Positions 41,494 to 50,528 of a stretch of 64,000 nucleotides of DNA are shown here, piece after piece. Made by a program: the position numbers and the translations under genes. The stretch lies in IMG/VR virus record IMGVR_UViG_3300027749_000040, positions 110,471 through 174,470 of that record. The stretch is one strand, 5' to 3'. Position 1 is the stretch's first letter. The number at the start of each line of letters is the position of its first letter. The stretch is from a virus. Under the pieces are notes generated by a model that was not told the origin of the DNA, made no database searches, and saw only the letters and a list, made by a program, of their open reading frames with translations.

Positions 41494-41930
41494 TGGCAAA
41501 GTATGCACAGGGGTCGTTTACTCCTAAAAATCCTCAAAAATATGTAGGTAAACATACTCCTAGATATCGTAGTGGTTGGGAACTTACATTTATGAATTTC
41601 TGTGATAACAACAACAGTGTGTTGTATTGGGCTAGTGAAGCAATAAGTATACCATATCGTAATCCTTTTACAGGACAAGCAAAGAATTACATACCTGACT
41701 TTTTTGTAGTTTATCAAAACAAGTTTGGCAAGCAAATAGCAGAAGTAGTTGAGATTAAGCCTAAGAAACAAAGCATCATTGAGAGTAAAGTTGCCAATGC
41801 CAAAGACAAAATGGTAGTAGCAATAAATCATGCTAAGTGGCATTCTGCAATGGCATATTGTAAAAGTCAGGGCTATACCTTTAGGGTAATAACTGAAGAT
41901 GACCTTTTCTACAACGGTAAAAGAAAGTAA
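41493..41930 (+). CDS. 4: Head completion protein (gp4-like nuclease fold)
   Basis: 145 aa; T4 gp4 is about 150 aa. Features PRYRSGWELTFMNFCDNN, AISIPYRNPFTGQAKNYIPD and VVEIKPKKQS: E.../PD.../E.K, the TnsA-like PD-(D/E)XK set. T4 gp4 acts late in head maturation, when packaged heads are prepared for tail joining. Confidence 0.85.
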   Translation: MAKYAQGSFTPKNPQKYVGKHTPRYRSGWELTFMNFCDNNNSVLYWASEAISIPYRNPFTGQAKNYIPDFFVVYQNKFGKQIAEVVEIKPKKQSIIESKVANAKDKMVVAINHAKWHSAMAYCKSQGYTFRVITEDDLFYNGKRK

Positions 41931-41937
41931 ATAAATA
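41930..41937 (+). promoter_or_regulatory. Late-type promoter with leaderless geometry (gene 41943)
   Basis: AATAAATA, 5 bases (CTTTT), ATG 41943. It starts at the stop codon of the gp4-like gene. Confidence 0.65.
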
Positions 41938-41942
41938 CTTTT

Positions 41943-42425
41943 ATGACAAAAAAATTGCAAGAACTTTTTGATCTTCCTGAAAACAATGATAGAGGATTGA
42001 CTCTTTCCATGCCAGAAAATGCTGAAGAAATAACCAGTGAAGCACTTAATACATTAGAGAAGATTGAGAACGCATTACCCCAGGTAAGAGGATTAGAGGT
42101 GGCTGATAATGAGATGGATGAATTAGCAAGTATGGCTACCTCAAGCTACAAAGACTTAATGGATTTGGGTATGCAAGTTGACAGTCGTTTTGCTAGTGAA
42201 ATATTCAATAGTGCGGGAACAATGTTAGGCCATGCTATTACAGCTAAAACAGCAAAGATTAATAAAAAATTAAAAATGCTTGATTTACAGCTTAAAAAAG
42301 CTGGTCTAGATCAAAAAATTGCTGGAAAAACTGAAGAAATTGAAGCTACTCCGTTAGGCGAGGGCAAGAGTCTAGACCGCAATGAACTGCTTAAGATGTT
42401 GGCTGCTAAAACAGACGATAAATGA
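41943..42425 (+). CDS. 16: Probable small terminase subunit (gp16-like)
   Basis: 160 aa; T4 gp16 is 164 aa. Acidic disordered ends flank a central two-helix coiled coil (SASEIFNSAGTML-type helix, then AITAKTAKINKKLKMLDLQL), the plan of T4-like small terminases, which form rings that recognise DNA for packaging. The large terminase is not in the window, so support from neighbours is limited to gp4. Confidence 0.6.
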   Translation: MTKKLQELFDLPENNDRGLTLSMPENAEEITSEALNTLEKIENALPQVRGLEVADNEMDELASMATSSYKDLMDLGMQVDSRFASEIFNSAGTMLGHAITAKTAKINKKLKMLDLQLKKAGLDQKIAGKTEEIEATPLGEGKSLDRNELLKMLAAKTDDK

Positions 42426-42431
42426 TAAATA
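42424..42431 (+). promoter_or_regulatory. Late-type promoter (gene 42451)
   Basis: GATAAATA followed by CTGAATATAGGAATA, whose AGGAA precedes ATG 42451. Confidence 0.65.
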
Positions 42432-42450
42432 CTGAATATAGGAATAAGAA

Positions 42451-43074
42451 ATGAAGAGCCTTAAACATTACATTGTAGAGAGTGTTCACACTTACAACTA
42501 CACTATTAAAATTGCCGGAGAGGTCGACAAGAACTTCCTTGAGTTGTTTAAATATAACTTGAATAAATTTGACCCAGTTAAAATTAGTGAACCTACTAGC
42601 ACGCCAATACAGAAATCACCATTTGGATTTCCTAATTTGAGTAATCAAAGTGTTACAATTTTAAAAGCAGAATTTCGCTATCCAGCGACTGAGCCAATGA
42701 TTCAGCAGATTGCTCAATTGTTAGGTTATCAAGTTGATATGGTTCGTGTTGTTGGTACTGATTTTGATGATAGCATTGATAATGAACAGGTAGGCTATGC
42801 TAATGAAATGGATCACAATCCATTACTATTACACCCTGAATTAGAAGAACAACCGGGTGCTAAAGAAGCAAGTAAAAATTATAGCGATTCATATTTGAAG
42901 TCTATACAGTCACAAGCAAAAAATTCTAAAATTGATATACCTTATGCAGGTAAACAAACTCCTGATGCGTTTGATCCGTTCAAGCCATACTTGGATAATG
43001 ATCCAAGAGGAATTAAAAGCCCAATGAGCACAATCAAGCGACCTGCAAAGCCTGCAACTGGCGCAAGTAAATAA
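42451..43074 (+). CDS. Conserved late protein, unknown function
   Basis: 207 aa. The N-terminal ~100 residues form an alpha/beta domain (YTIKIAGEVDKNFLELFKYN, SVTILKAEFRYPATEPMIQQ). The rest is Pro/Asp/Ser-rich and ends in a basic tail (STIKRPAKPATGASK). It is followed 16 bases later by the large disordered protein. A paired role in head or packaging is possible. No catalytic motif. Confidence 0.65.
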   Translation: MKSLKHYIVESVHTYNYTIKIAGEVDKNFLELFKYNLNKFDPVKISEPTSTPIQKSPFGFPNLSNQSVTILKAEFRYPATEPMIQQIAQLLGYQVDMVRVVGTDFDDSIDNEQVGYANEMDHNPLLLHPELEEQPGAKEASKNYSDSYLKSIQSQAKNSKIDIPYAGKQTPDAFDPFKPYLDNDPRGIKSPMSTIKRPAKPATGASK

Positions 43075-43089
43075 TTAAAGGAACATAAA

Positions 43090-45567
43090 ATGGATTTCAA
43101 AAGTTTAATATCACAACTAGACCAGTTGAACGAAGCAGAAGGTACAACAGTACACAAAGGTACTTATGGTACAAGTTACGGCAAAGAAGATGTTCGTGAC
43201 CAGTATGGTCACAAAATTGGCAAAATCAATAAAGACGCAGAAGAAAAGAAAGATGCACCAAAAAAAGGGCGCGGCCGTCCTAAGAAAGGTGCTGATGAGA
43301 CAGGTAAAGTTAAGAACTATGACTTCAGTGCATTTGGTGTTAACCAAGGCAAAGATGTTAAGCTACCAAAACACGACAAAAAGAAAACTACTAAACACAG
43401 TTTGAAAGAATATTTAGACCAATTAGAAATTGCATTGAATGAAGCTGACCAGATTCAAATTAAACCAGCAAGTCAAATGCCTAAGAAACCTGGACAGCCA
43501 GGACAACCTGGTCAAACAACACAACCCGGTCAGCCACAGCAAGTAGCAGGTCAGCCACAGAAGCAAACGCAAGTTATTGCTCAAGGTGATAAGACATTAG
43601 GTACAGTTGACAATCCACAATTAGCTAATCAGATTAAACAATCTATTGGCAAGGGTGAAATGACACTAATGCCTGACCAAGAAATGGCAGAAGGCGATAT
43701 CGGTAAGCACAACAATGCTACTACGGGCTTTGATGCACTAGTTCGTAAACTAACACCTAAGTACGGTAAAGAAGCCGCAACAAGAATTGCTGGTTCACAA
43801 ATGAAAAAAATTAAAGAAGCTGAAATGCCAACACATGATGGTGACATGGGCGCAGGATTAGGTGCTGGTCGTAGTCAGCAATTTGAAGCTAAAGACTTAC
43901 CGGGCAAACAAGATAAATTAGATGTAGCAGAACCAAAAGGTAAGCTAGATGCTAAAGATTTCAAAGAATTGTCTAAGAAAAAGAAAGTGAAAGAAGGTAT
44001 GAATACAAGATTAAAAGCCGCACGTCACACAGGTAAGGCACATGCTCTTGGTAAACAAGGGTACAATTGTTCATATGACGATATGGAAGAATCAAGACAC
44101 TATCATGAAGGCTACAAAGAAGGTCTAGATGAATGCTATGGTCAAATGCCAATTCAAGGTTATGTTGGTGAGACAAATCCACCAGCAACATTACCTGGCA
44201 TGGCAGATCAAGCTATGCGTGAGCCTGCTATGGAAGACGATATGTATGAAATGGATAAAACTTCTTACATGAAGCAACAGGCTATCAAAACTCCAGGAGA
44301 TACATTCAAAGCTTTTGGTCAAACTTTTAAAGATAAAGAAGTATTAGAAAGTCCATTTGCTTTTGAAGCATGGGATAAAGAATTAAATGCATTGCTAGAA
44401 TCTAAAGCAGATGTTGCTGAAGGTATGACTGTTTCTATCAGCAAAGGTCAACAAGGTGCACCTGATTCAGTAAGTGTGTCAGCACAAGACGGTGAAGCTG
44501 ACCAATTGTTAGGTATAATCAAATCAGCAGGCTTAGGCTTGTTTGGTGGCGATGACAACGGCGGCTACGGTGCCCCACAAGGCGGACAACCACAACACGG
44601 TGGTTTAGATGTTGTTGGTGACCATGATGGTATGATGGCATTGATTAAGAAAGTTGCAGGCGGTGAAGCTGGTAACGGAGACTATGCTGATGAAGTAGGT
44701 AGTGAAGAACATGGTCATGCTCATGAAGAAGGTTGTAATGAATGTGGTATGGCGTATGAGTCATGTGGATGTGATGATAAAGAAATGGTTGATGAAGTTG
44801 AATCAGAAGATCAAATGACTTATCAAATGGCTGAAGACAATCCACCGGATAGTGGCGCTGATAATACAAATGCGGAAATTGCAGATACTACACAAACTAA
44901 TCAAGCGGCCGCTGAATATAATCCAAAGGATGATGTTGATGAAGGCGCAGGCGGACCAGAAGCTAGTGAAGAACCAGAAGAGCCTATCGTTTCTGAAGCT
45001 GAAGATGAAACAGGTGAAGAAGCCGGTAAAGAAAAAATGACTGAAGGTAAATGTAAAAAATGTGATTGCGACCCTTGTAAATGTGACACCGTGTCAGAAT
45101 CAAGTTTCTTTAGTCTTTACAAAAAGCTAGCAATGTTATCTGAAGAATCAACTAGCGAAAAAGATGACAAAGCTGAAAAAGCCGCTAAGAAAGTCGCCAA
45201 AGATATCGAATATGACGAAGGTCATAAAGGTAAAGATGATGACAAAGCTGAAGAAGCTGGCAAAAAAGTCAAAAAAGACATTGAGTACGATGACAAGAAA
45301 GACAAGAAAAAGATAGACGAGTGGGCAAATGATGCGGGTCCAGGTAAATCTGCTTCTGATACGGCATTTGAAACTGATATTGATTTTATGATGAATGTTA
45401 TCAGTGGAGGTTTAAACAAGCGTAAGCAAACTGGTCAAACAACTATTCCTGTTATTGCAAGCCAATTGGGTAGACAAGTTGCTCGTAAAACAACAGATAT
45501 TAACGAATCGGTTGAATATTCAAGTGATGCAGTTGCACAATGGAAAAAATTAGCTGGACTTAAATAA
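43090..45567 (+). CDS. Large acidic disordered protein with AT-hook-like and Cys-rich motifs
   Basis: 825 aa; AAAGGAA before ATG 43090. The N-terminal ~70 residues (VHKGTYGTSYGKEDVRDQYG) are conserved in aquatic T4-like phages, followed by an AT-hook-like APKKGRGRPKKG. Then come Gln/Pro-rich, Gly-rich and Glu/Asp/Lys-rich stretches. Two Cys clusters, GCNECG...CGCDD (~res 549-565) and KCKKCDCDPCKCD (~res 653-665), could bind metal. Predicted mostly unstructured. Possible DNA-binding head or packaging factor; function not known. Confidence 0.7.
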   Translation: MDFKSLISQLDQLNEAEGTTVHKGTYGTSYGKEDVRDQYGHKIGKINKDAEEKKDAPKKGRGRPKKGADETGKVKNYDFSAFGVNQGKDVKLPKHDKKKTTKHSLKEYLDQLEIALNEADQIQIKPASQMPKKPGQPGQPGQTTQPGQPQQVAGQPQKQTQVIAQGDKTLGTVDNPQLANQIKQSIGKGEMTLMPDQEMAEGDIGKHNNATTGFDALVRKLTPKYGKEAATRIAGSQMKKIKEAEMPTHDGDMGAGLGAGRSQQFEAKDLPGKQDKLDVAEPKGKLDAKDFKELSKKKKVKEGMNTRLKAARHTGKAHALGKQGYNCSYDDMEESRHYHEGYKEGLDECYGQMPIQGYVGETNPPATLPGMADQAMREPAMEDDMYEMDKTSYMKQQAIKTPGDTFKAFGQTFKDKEVLESPFAFEAWDKELNALLESKADVAEGMTVSISKGQQGAPDSVSVSAQDGEADQLLGIIKSAGLGLFGGDDNGGYGAPQGGQPQHGGLDVVGDHDGMMALIKKVAGGEAGNGDYADEVGSEEHGHAHEEGCNECGMAYESCGCDDKEMVDEVESEDQMTYQMAEDNPPDSGADNTNAEIADTTQTNQAAAEYNPKDDVDEGAGGPEASEEPEEPIVSEAEDETGEEAGKEKMTEGKCKKCDCDPCKCDTVSESSFFSLYKKLAMLSEESTSEKDDKAEKAAKKVAKDIEYDEGHKGKDDDKAEEAGKKVKKDIEYDDKKDKKKIDEWANDAGPGKSASDTAFETDIDFMMNVISGGLNKRKQTGQTTIPVIASQLGRQVARKTTDINESVEYSSDAVAQWKKLAGLK

Positions 45568-45584
45568 TTAGTTCTGCACAAAAG

Positions 45585-45611
45585 TACCCGGCAATAGTCG
45601 GGTATTTTTTT
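45585..45611 (+). terminator. Rho-independent terminator
   Basis: TACCCG (45585-45590), 8-base loop, CGGGTA (45599-45604), seven T. Ends the late unit of the 825-aa protein. Confidence 0.85.
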
Positions 45612-45633
45612 GGCTATGTGTTTATATTAAAAC

Positions 45634-45641
45634 GATAAATA
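45634..45641 (+). promoter_or_regulatory. Late-type promoter (giant fibre)
   Basis: GATAAATA then CTAAATAAGGTAG; ATG 45662. The second ACTAAATA may reinforce it. Confidence 0.65.
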
Positions 45642-45661
45642 CTAAATAAGGTAGAATAGAT

Positions 45662-48600
45662 ATGAGCCAAAAAAATATTGACTTCGGGGCGTTTCCTGAT
45701 GATCCATCAGCAGATGCGATAAGATCCGCATTCCAAAAAGTACAAGATAACTTTGATGAAGTATATAGTGGTCTTACTAGTGCGTCTGTAAATTCAGTTA
45801 ATAGATCCCAAGGTGCCGGCATCACTGTTAATAGCCCTACCGGAAATGTAGTAGTAAGTGCAAACATTGCAAATGTCACAGTCCAATCACCTAATTTAAT
45901 ATTCGGCACTAGTTTATCAGTCTTAGCTAGTTCTGCGGTTTACACCTCATCTACTCAAGTACTGTATGTGGTTGTCCCCAATACATTCTCTATTGGAAAT
46001 ATAGTACTATCGGGCGACGCAAATGTAGGTGGTAATTTATCAGTAGGTGGAAATGTTAGTTTAGGAAATGTAGTAGCAGCCAATTACTTTATTGGATCAG
46101 GTAATAATTTAAGTAATATCCAAGGTGCTAATGTTACGGGAACAGTCGCTCTTGCAACAACTGCGGGCACAGTGTCAACAAATGCTCAACCAAATATTAC
46201 AAGTGTAGGCACATTAACATCTGTTAGTGTTTCCGGTAATTTAACCTCAGGTAATGCTAATTTGGGAAATGCAGTAACAGCTAATTACTTCATTGGATCA
46301 GGTAACAATTTAAGCAATATTCAAGCCGCAAATATAACTGGCACTGCCGCAAACTCAAACTATGCCGCATACGCCGGCGATGTGGTGAATGCATCACAAT
46401 CAAATATAACTAGTGTTGGCACATTGACAGGCATATCTGTATCAGGTAATGCAAACATAGGTAACATTGGCACAAGTATAATAACAGCAATCGGTAATAT
46501 CACCGGTGCTAATTTAGTAACAGGTGGATTGTTATCTGTTACGGGTAATGCAAACATAGGTAACATTGGCACAAGTATAATAACAGCAATCGGTAATATC
46601 ACCGGTGCTAATTTAGTAACAGGTGGATTGTTATCTGTTACGGGTAATGCAAATGTTGGCAATGTTGGTACTACGGGTTTATATGCAACAACATTAAGTG
46701 CAACGGGTAATGCAAATGTTGGTAACATTGGTGCAATAGACGTAGTAGCAACAACACTAGCTGGTTCTTTAACAACAAACGCACAGCCAAATGTTACAAG
46801 TACGGGTACACTAACATCTATTTCTGTGTCAGGTAATGCAAACATAGGTAATATTGGCACAAGTATAATTACTGCAACCGGGAACATTACCGGTGCTAAC
46901 TTAATAACAGGTGGGTTGCTATCTGTTATCGGTAATGCTACATTAGGTAATGTATCTGTTACGGGTAATTTAACAGCCGGTAATATTGTAGTTGATAGTA
47001 TCGTTAATGGCAATAGTAATGTTGATATTACTAACTCAAACGGTAATATTACAATGGGCGTTAATGGTAATGCCGATGTGTTTATTGCTACTGGCAGTGG
47101 AGTCATTGTCAATGGCACATTAAACGCAAGTACTAATATAACAACACCGCAATTAATTTCAAACATAGCAACAGGCACTGCTCCATTCATAGTGTCATCT
47201 ACTACACAAGTTGCTAATTTAAGTGTAGCCACTAGTGGTAGTGCAAATACTGCAGGTACTGTAACAACGAATTCTCAACCAAACATTACAAGTATTGGTA
47301 ATTTATCTAGTTTAACAAGTAATGGCATAATTGATTTTACCAATTCAACAAATGTGTCATTGGGAAGTAATACCATTGTTCATATCACCGGTGGAACGAA
47401 CGGTCAAGTACTTGCAACTGATGGTTCAGGGAACCTTAACTGGACAACATATATTGGTTCACCTATTGCAGGAAATACCACAGAAGTACAATTTAAAGAT
47501 ACTAGTGGTAACTTGGGTGCAAGTGCTAATTTTACATTTAACAAAACAACTAATACACTATCAGCAACGAATATTACTGGTACTACAGTAAGTCTAACTG
47601 GTAATGCTAATGTAGGCAATTTAGGTACAGGTAATATAGTTGCTTCCGGAGATGTCAACGGTGGTAATTTAGGTACCGGAGGAAATATCACTGCATCGGG
47701 TAACATTACCGGTGCATATATTTTAGGTAACGGTAGTCAGTTATCGGGTTTGCCAAGTGGTACAGGTGTTGCTAACGGTACATCTAGTGTAACTGTTCCT
47801 ACTACTAATGGTAATGTTGTCATTGCTTCCGCAGGAAATACTGTAGCAAATATTACAGGTACAGGTATAAATGTCGCAGGTACACTAAGTGCTAGTGGTA
47901 ATGCCAACGTAGCTAATATTGGCGCGACAAATGGCGTCTTCACTAATGTAAGTGGTAATGGATCAGCACTAACATCAATAACTGGTGGTAATGTAACCGG
48001 TGCAGTTTCATTTGCTACAACAGCTAATGCGGTAGCAGGAGCTAATGTAAGTGGTACAGTGTCAAGTGCAAATACTGCAGGTACTGTTACAACAAATGCT
48101 CAACCAAACATTACAAGTACAGGTACATTAACTTCTCTATCTGTATCAGGTAATGCCAATGTAGGTAACATTGGTGCAACTAACGGTGTGTTCACGAATA
48201 TTTCGGGTAACGGTTCATCATTAACTTCATTAACTGGTGCAAGTATTACCGGACAAGTTTCTTACGCTAACATTGCTAACTCAGTAGCATTAGTAAATGT
48301 GTCAGGCGCAGGTAATATTGCATCTATTAACATAAATGGCAATGCATCACAGATATTATATGGTAATGGCGTATTTGCGGCATCACCTGTAACTTATGAC
48401 AATAGCAATGTAGCAACATTCCTTGCTAGTTATGGCAGTAACACAATCACTACAACAGGTAATGTTTCAGTTGGTAATATTATTGGTAATGGACAAGCGT
48501 TAACAGGTATTGCTGGTGCAAATGTTACAGGTCAAGTAGGTAATTCGTTAATATCTAGTACAGTATATACTAATGCTCAACCAAACATTACAAGCTTAGG

Positions 48601-49894
48601 AACATTAACAAGTTTAAGTTCAATCGGAAACATTAATAGTGCTAACATTACCGGTAATCATTATGGTGCGGGTAATAACTTATCAAATATACAAGGTGCC
48701 AACGTAACGGGTGCAGTATCTAGTGCAAATACTGCAGGTACTGTCACAACAAATGCACAACCAAACATTACAAGTTTAGGAACACTAAGTTCACTAAGTG
48801 TCACTGGTAATGTGACTGGTGGTAACTTAACAACTGGTGGATTGATTACTGCTACAGGTAACGCTAACGTAGGTAACTTAGGTACCGCACAATTAATAGC
48901 TACAGGTAATGTAGCACTGAGTGGAGCAAATGTAAGTTTAGGTGCTGTTGCTAATTTAAAGATTACAGGTGGCACTGCAAACTACTTCTTACAAACTGAT
49001 GGATCAGGTAATTTAACTTGGGCAACATCTAGTTCAACTGTTGCAGGGGCATTTACTTATACACAAGTAACTCCGACAACAACTTGGGTAATCAATCACA
49101 ATTTAGGTTATCAATATGTTAACATTCAAGTTGTTGACAGTACTGGTAATAGTTTTACAGGTAGATATAATTATCCAACTGTTACATTCAATAACACAAC
49201 TCATTGTACTGTAATATTTGATAGCGCACAAGCAGGTTATGCCGCTGTATCTTCAGGTGGTGGTAATGTTGGCCCAGCTGGCCCGGCAGCCACTATCGGT
49301 GGCTCAAATACACAAGTTCAATATAATAATGCAGGTGTATTAGGTGGTTCATCTGCATTCACATTTAATAATTCAAGTAACTTAGTATCAATGACTTCAT
49401 TGAGCATTAGTGCTAATGCTAATATTGGTAACATTGGTACAGGCGGTGTGATTACCGCAACTGGTAACATTACTGGTGGTAATATCAGTGGTACATTATT
49501 AACAGGTACTCTGGCAACAGCAAGTCAACCCAATGTTACTGCTGTAGGAACACTAGCATCATTGAGTGTAAGTGGTAATGCTAACGTAGGTAATATAGGT
49601 GCAACAAACATTGTTGGTACAATATCTACTGCATCACAGACTAATATAACTGCTGTAGGAACACTAGCATCATTGAGTGTAAGTGGTAATGCTAACGTAG
49701 GTAATATAGGTGCAACTACCGGTGTATATACTACATTAACTGCAACCGGAAATGTAACAGCCGGTAATGTTTCCGTAGGAACAGGTACTCTAACAGTGGG
49801 TACAGTAACTACTGGCTCAAACACAACAGCAGGCACCATGACTGGTAACTTTACATTAAGTGCAGGGTCAAGATTAGCAGCCACTTACTCATAA
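45662..49894 (+). CDS. Giant repeat-rich tail fibre
   Basis: 1410 aa. N-terminal 65 residues (NIDFGAFPDDPSADAIRSAF, VQDNFDEVYSGL) are a fibre-attachment module. The remainder is about 25-30 imperfect units of SVSGNANVGNIGTxxxxATGNITG and NAQPNITSVGTLTSL, a beta-helix-like shaft of Gly/Asn/Thr/Ala/Val, with a non-repeat knob near residue 1135-1195 (TYTQVTPTTTWVINHNLGYQ). It ends GNFTLSAGSRLAATYS, the same point where the 23576 fibre continues into its ADLAEYYE domain; that domain is absent here. Confidence 0.8.
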   Translation: MSQKNIDFGAFPDDPSADAIRSAFQKVQDNFDEVYSGLTSASVNSVNRSQGAGITVNSPTGNVVVSANIANVTVQSPNLIFGTSLSVLASSAVYTSSTQVLYVVVPNTFSIGNIVLSGDANVGGNLSVGGNVSLGNVVAANYFIGSGNNLSNIQGANVTGTVALATTAGTVSTNAQPNITSVGTLTSVSVSGNLTSGNANLGNAVTANYFIGSGNNLSNIQAANITGTAANSNYAAYAGDVVNASQSNITSVGTLTGISVSGNANIGNIGTSIITAIGNITGANLVTGGLLSVTGNANIGNIGTSIITAIGNITGANLVTGGLLSVTGNANVGNVGTTGLYATTLSATGNANVGNIGAIDVVATTLAGSLTTNAQPNVTSTGTLTSISVSGNANIGNIGTSIITATGNITGANLITGGLLSVIGNATLGNVSVTGNLTAGNIVVDSIVNGNSNVDITNSNGNITMGVNGNADVFIATGSGVIVNGTLNASTNITTPQLISNIATGTAPFIVSSTTQVANLSVATSGSANTAGTVTTNSQPNITSIGNLSSLTSNGIIDFTNSTNVSLGSNTIVHITGGTNGQVLATDGSGNLNWTTYIGSPIAGNTTEVQFKDTSGNLGASANFTFNKTTNTLSATNITGTTVSLTGNANVGNLGTGNIVASGDVNGGNLGTGGNITASGNITGAYILGNGSQLSGLPSGTGVANGTSSVTVPTTNGNVVIASAGNTVANITGTGINVAGTLSASGNANVANIGATNGVFTNVSGNGSALTSITGGNVTGAVSFATTANAVAGANVSGTVSSANTAGTVTTNAQPNITSTGTLTSLSVSGNANVGNIGATNGVFTNISGNGSSLTSLTGASITGQVSYANIANSVALVNVSGAGNIASININGNASQILYGNGVFAASPVTYDNSNVATFLASYGSNTITTTGNVSVGNIIGNGQALTGIAGANVTGQVGNSLISSTVYTNAQPNITSLGTLTSLSSIGNINSANITGNHYGAGNNLSNIQGANVTGAVSSANTAGTVTTNAQPNITSLGTLSSLSVTGNVTGGNLTTGGLITATGNANVGNLGTAQLIATGNVALSGANVSLGAVANLKITGGTANYFLQTDGSGNLTWATSSSTVAGAFTYTQVTPTTTWVINHNLGYQYVNIQVVDSTGNSFTGRYNYPTVTFNNTTHCTVIFDSAQAGYAAVSSGGGNVGPAGPAATIGGSNTQVQYNNAGVLGGSSAFTFNNSSNLVSMTSLSISANANIGNIGTGGVITATGNITGGNISGTLLTGTLATASQPNVTAVGTLASLSVSGNANVGNIGATNIVGTISTASQTNITAVGTLASLSVSGNANVGNIGATTGVYTTLTATGNVTAGNVSVGTGTLTVGTVTTGSNTTAGTMTGNFTLSAGSRLAATYS
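46445..46654 (+). repeat. Perfect 99-bp tandem duplication in the fibre gene
   Basis: Units 46445-46543 and 46544-46642 are identical, followed by a partial third start (to 46654). 33 codons per unit keeps the frame. Confidence 0.85.
49538..49717 (+). repeat. Direct repeat in the fibre gene, 111-bp period
   Basis: A ~68-base block beginning ACTGCTGTAGGAACACTAGC at 49538 recurs identically at 49649. In-frame (37 codons). Confidence 0.8.
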
Positions 49895-49903
49895 GGAGAA
49901 CAA

Positions 49904-50527
49904 ATGATAACAATAGAATTATTACAGGCATTATGTCCAAAAACAAAACGATCTTTGTTAGAAGGTTATATTGAGCCGTTAAATACAGCCGCACAATATT
50001 ACGATATGTTTGATAATTTAAATCGTGTTGCAGGATTCTTAGCACAAATAGCACATGAGTCTGGTGGATTTACTGCTGTTAAAGAAAACTTAAACTACAG
50101 TGCTAAAGGATTGATGGGTACTTTTAAAAAATATTTTCCTACAGAAGAATTAGCAAAGCAGTACGAGCGTAAACCTGAAAAGATTGCCAATCGTGTTTAT
50201 GCTAATCGTATGAATAACGGTGATGAGTCTTCGGGTGATGGGTACCGTTTTTGTGGTCGAGGATTAATTCAATTAACAGGTCGAGCTAACTATACTAAAT
50301 TTGCTAATGATTTGGGTATGAGTATTGAAGATACAATTGCATATTTAGAGACACCAAACGGTGCTGTAGCAAGTGCGGGTTGGTTTTGGGACAATAACAA
50401 CTTAAATCAATATTGTGATCGTAATGATTTTGTTACATTGACTAAACGTATTAACGGCGGAACCATTGGATTAGCCGATAGAGAGCATCACTATCATTTA
50501 GCATTGAAATTATTAGGTACGCATTAA
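49904..50527 (+). CDS. GH19 endolysin (chitinase-fold muramidase-like)
   Basis: 207 aa; AAGGAG before ATG 49904. Glycoside hydrolase 19 features: FLAQIAHESGGF (catalytic Glu), NYSAKGLMGTFKKYFP, NRVYANRMNNGDE, YRFCGRGLIQLTGRANY (second acid region), VASAGWFWDNNN, TKRINGG. No signal peptide, so it needs a holin-type partner to reach peptidoglycan. It sits in the fibre cluster rather than beside the XhlA-like gene and may also act as a virion lysin. Confidence 0.92.
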   Translation: MITIELLQALCPKTKRSLLEGYIEPLNTAAQYYDMFDNLNRVAGFLAQIAHESGGFTAVKENLNYSAKGLMGTFKKYFPTEELAKQYERKPEKIANRVYANRMNNGDESSGDGYRFCGRGLIQLTGRANYTKFANDLGMSIEDTIAYLETPNGAVASAGWFWDNNNLNQYCDRNDFVTLTKRINGGTIGLADREHHYHLALKLLGTH

Positions 50528-50528
50528 T

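Noticed and set aside
46360-47232. Long open frames on the minus strand inside fibre genes (also 24328-24870 and 47404-47943)
   Set aside because: They are shadows of the low-complexity repeat sequence, lack ribosome sites and give repetitive hydrophobic translations.
45662-49894. CRISPR-like regular repeats
   Set aside because: Repeats are imperfect, in frame and encode fibre shaft units; there are no constant repeats with unique spacers.
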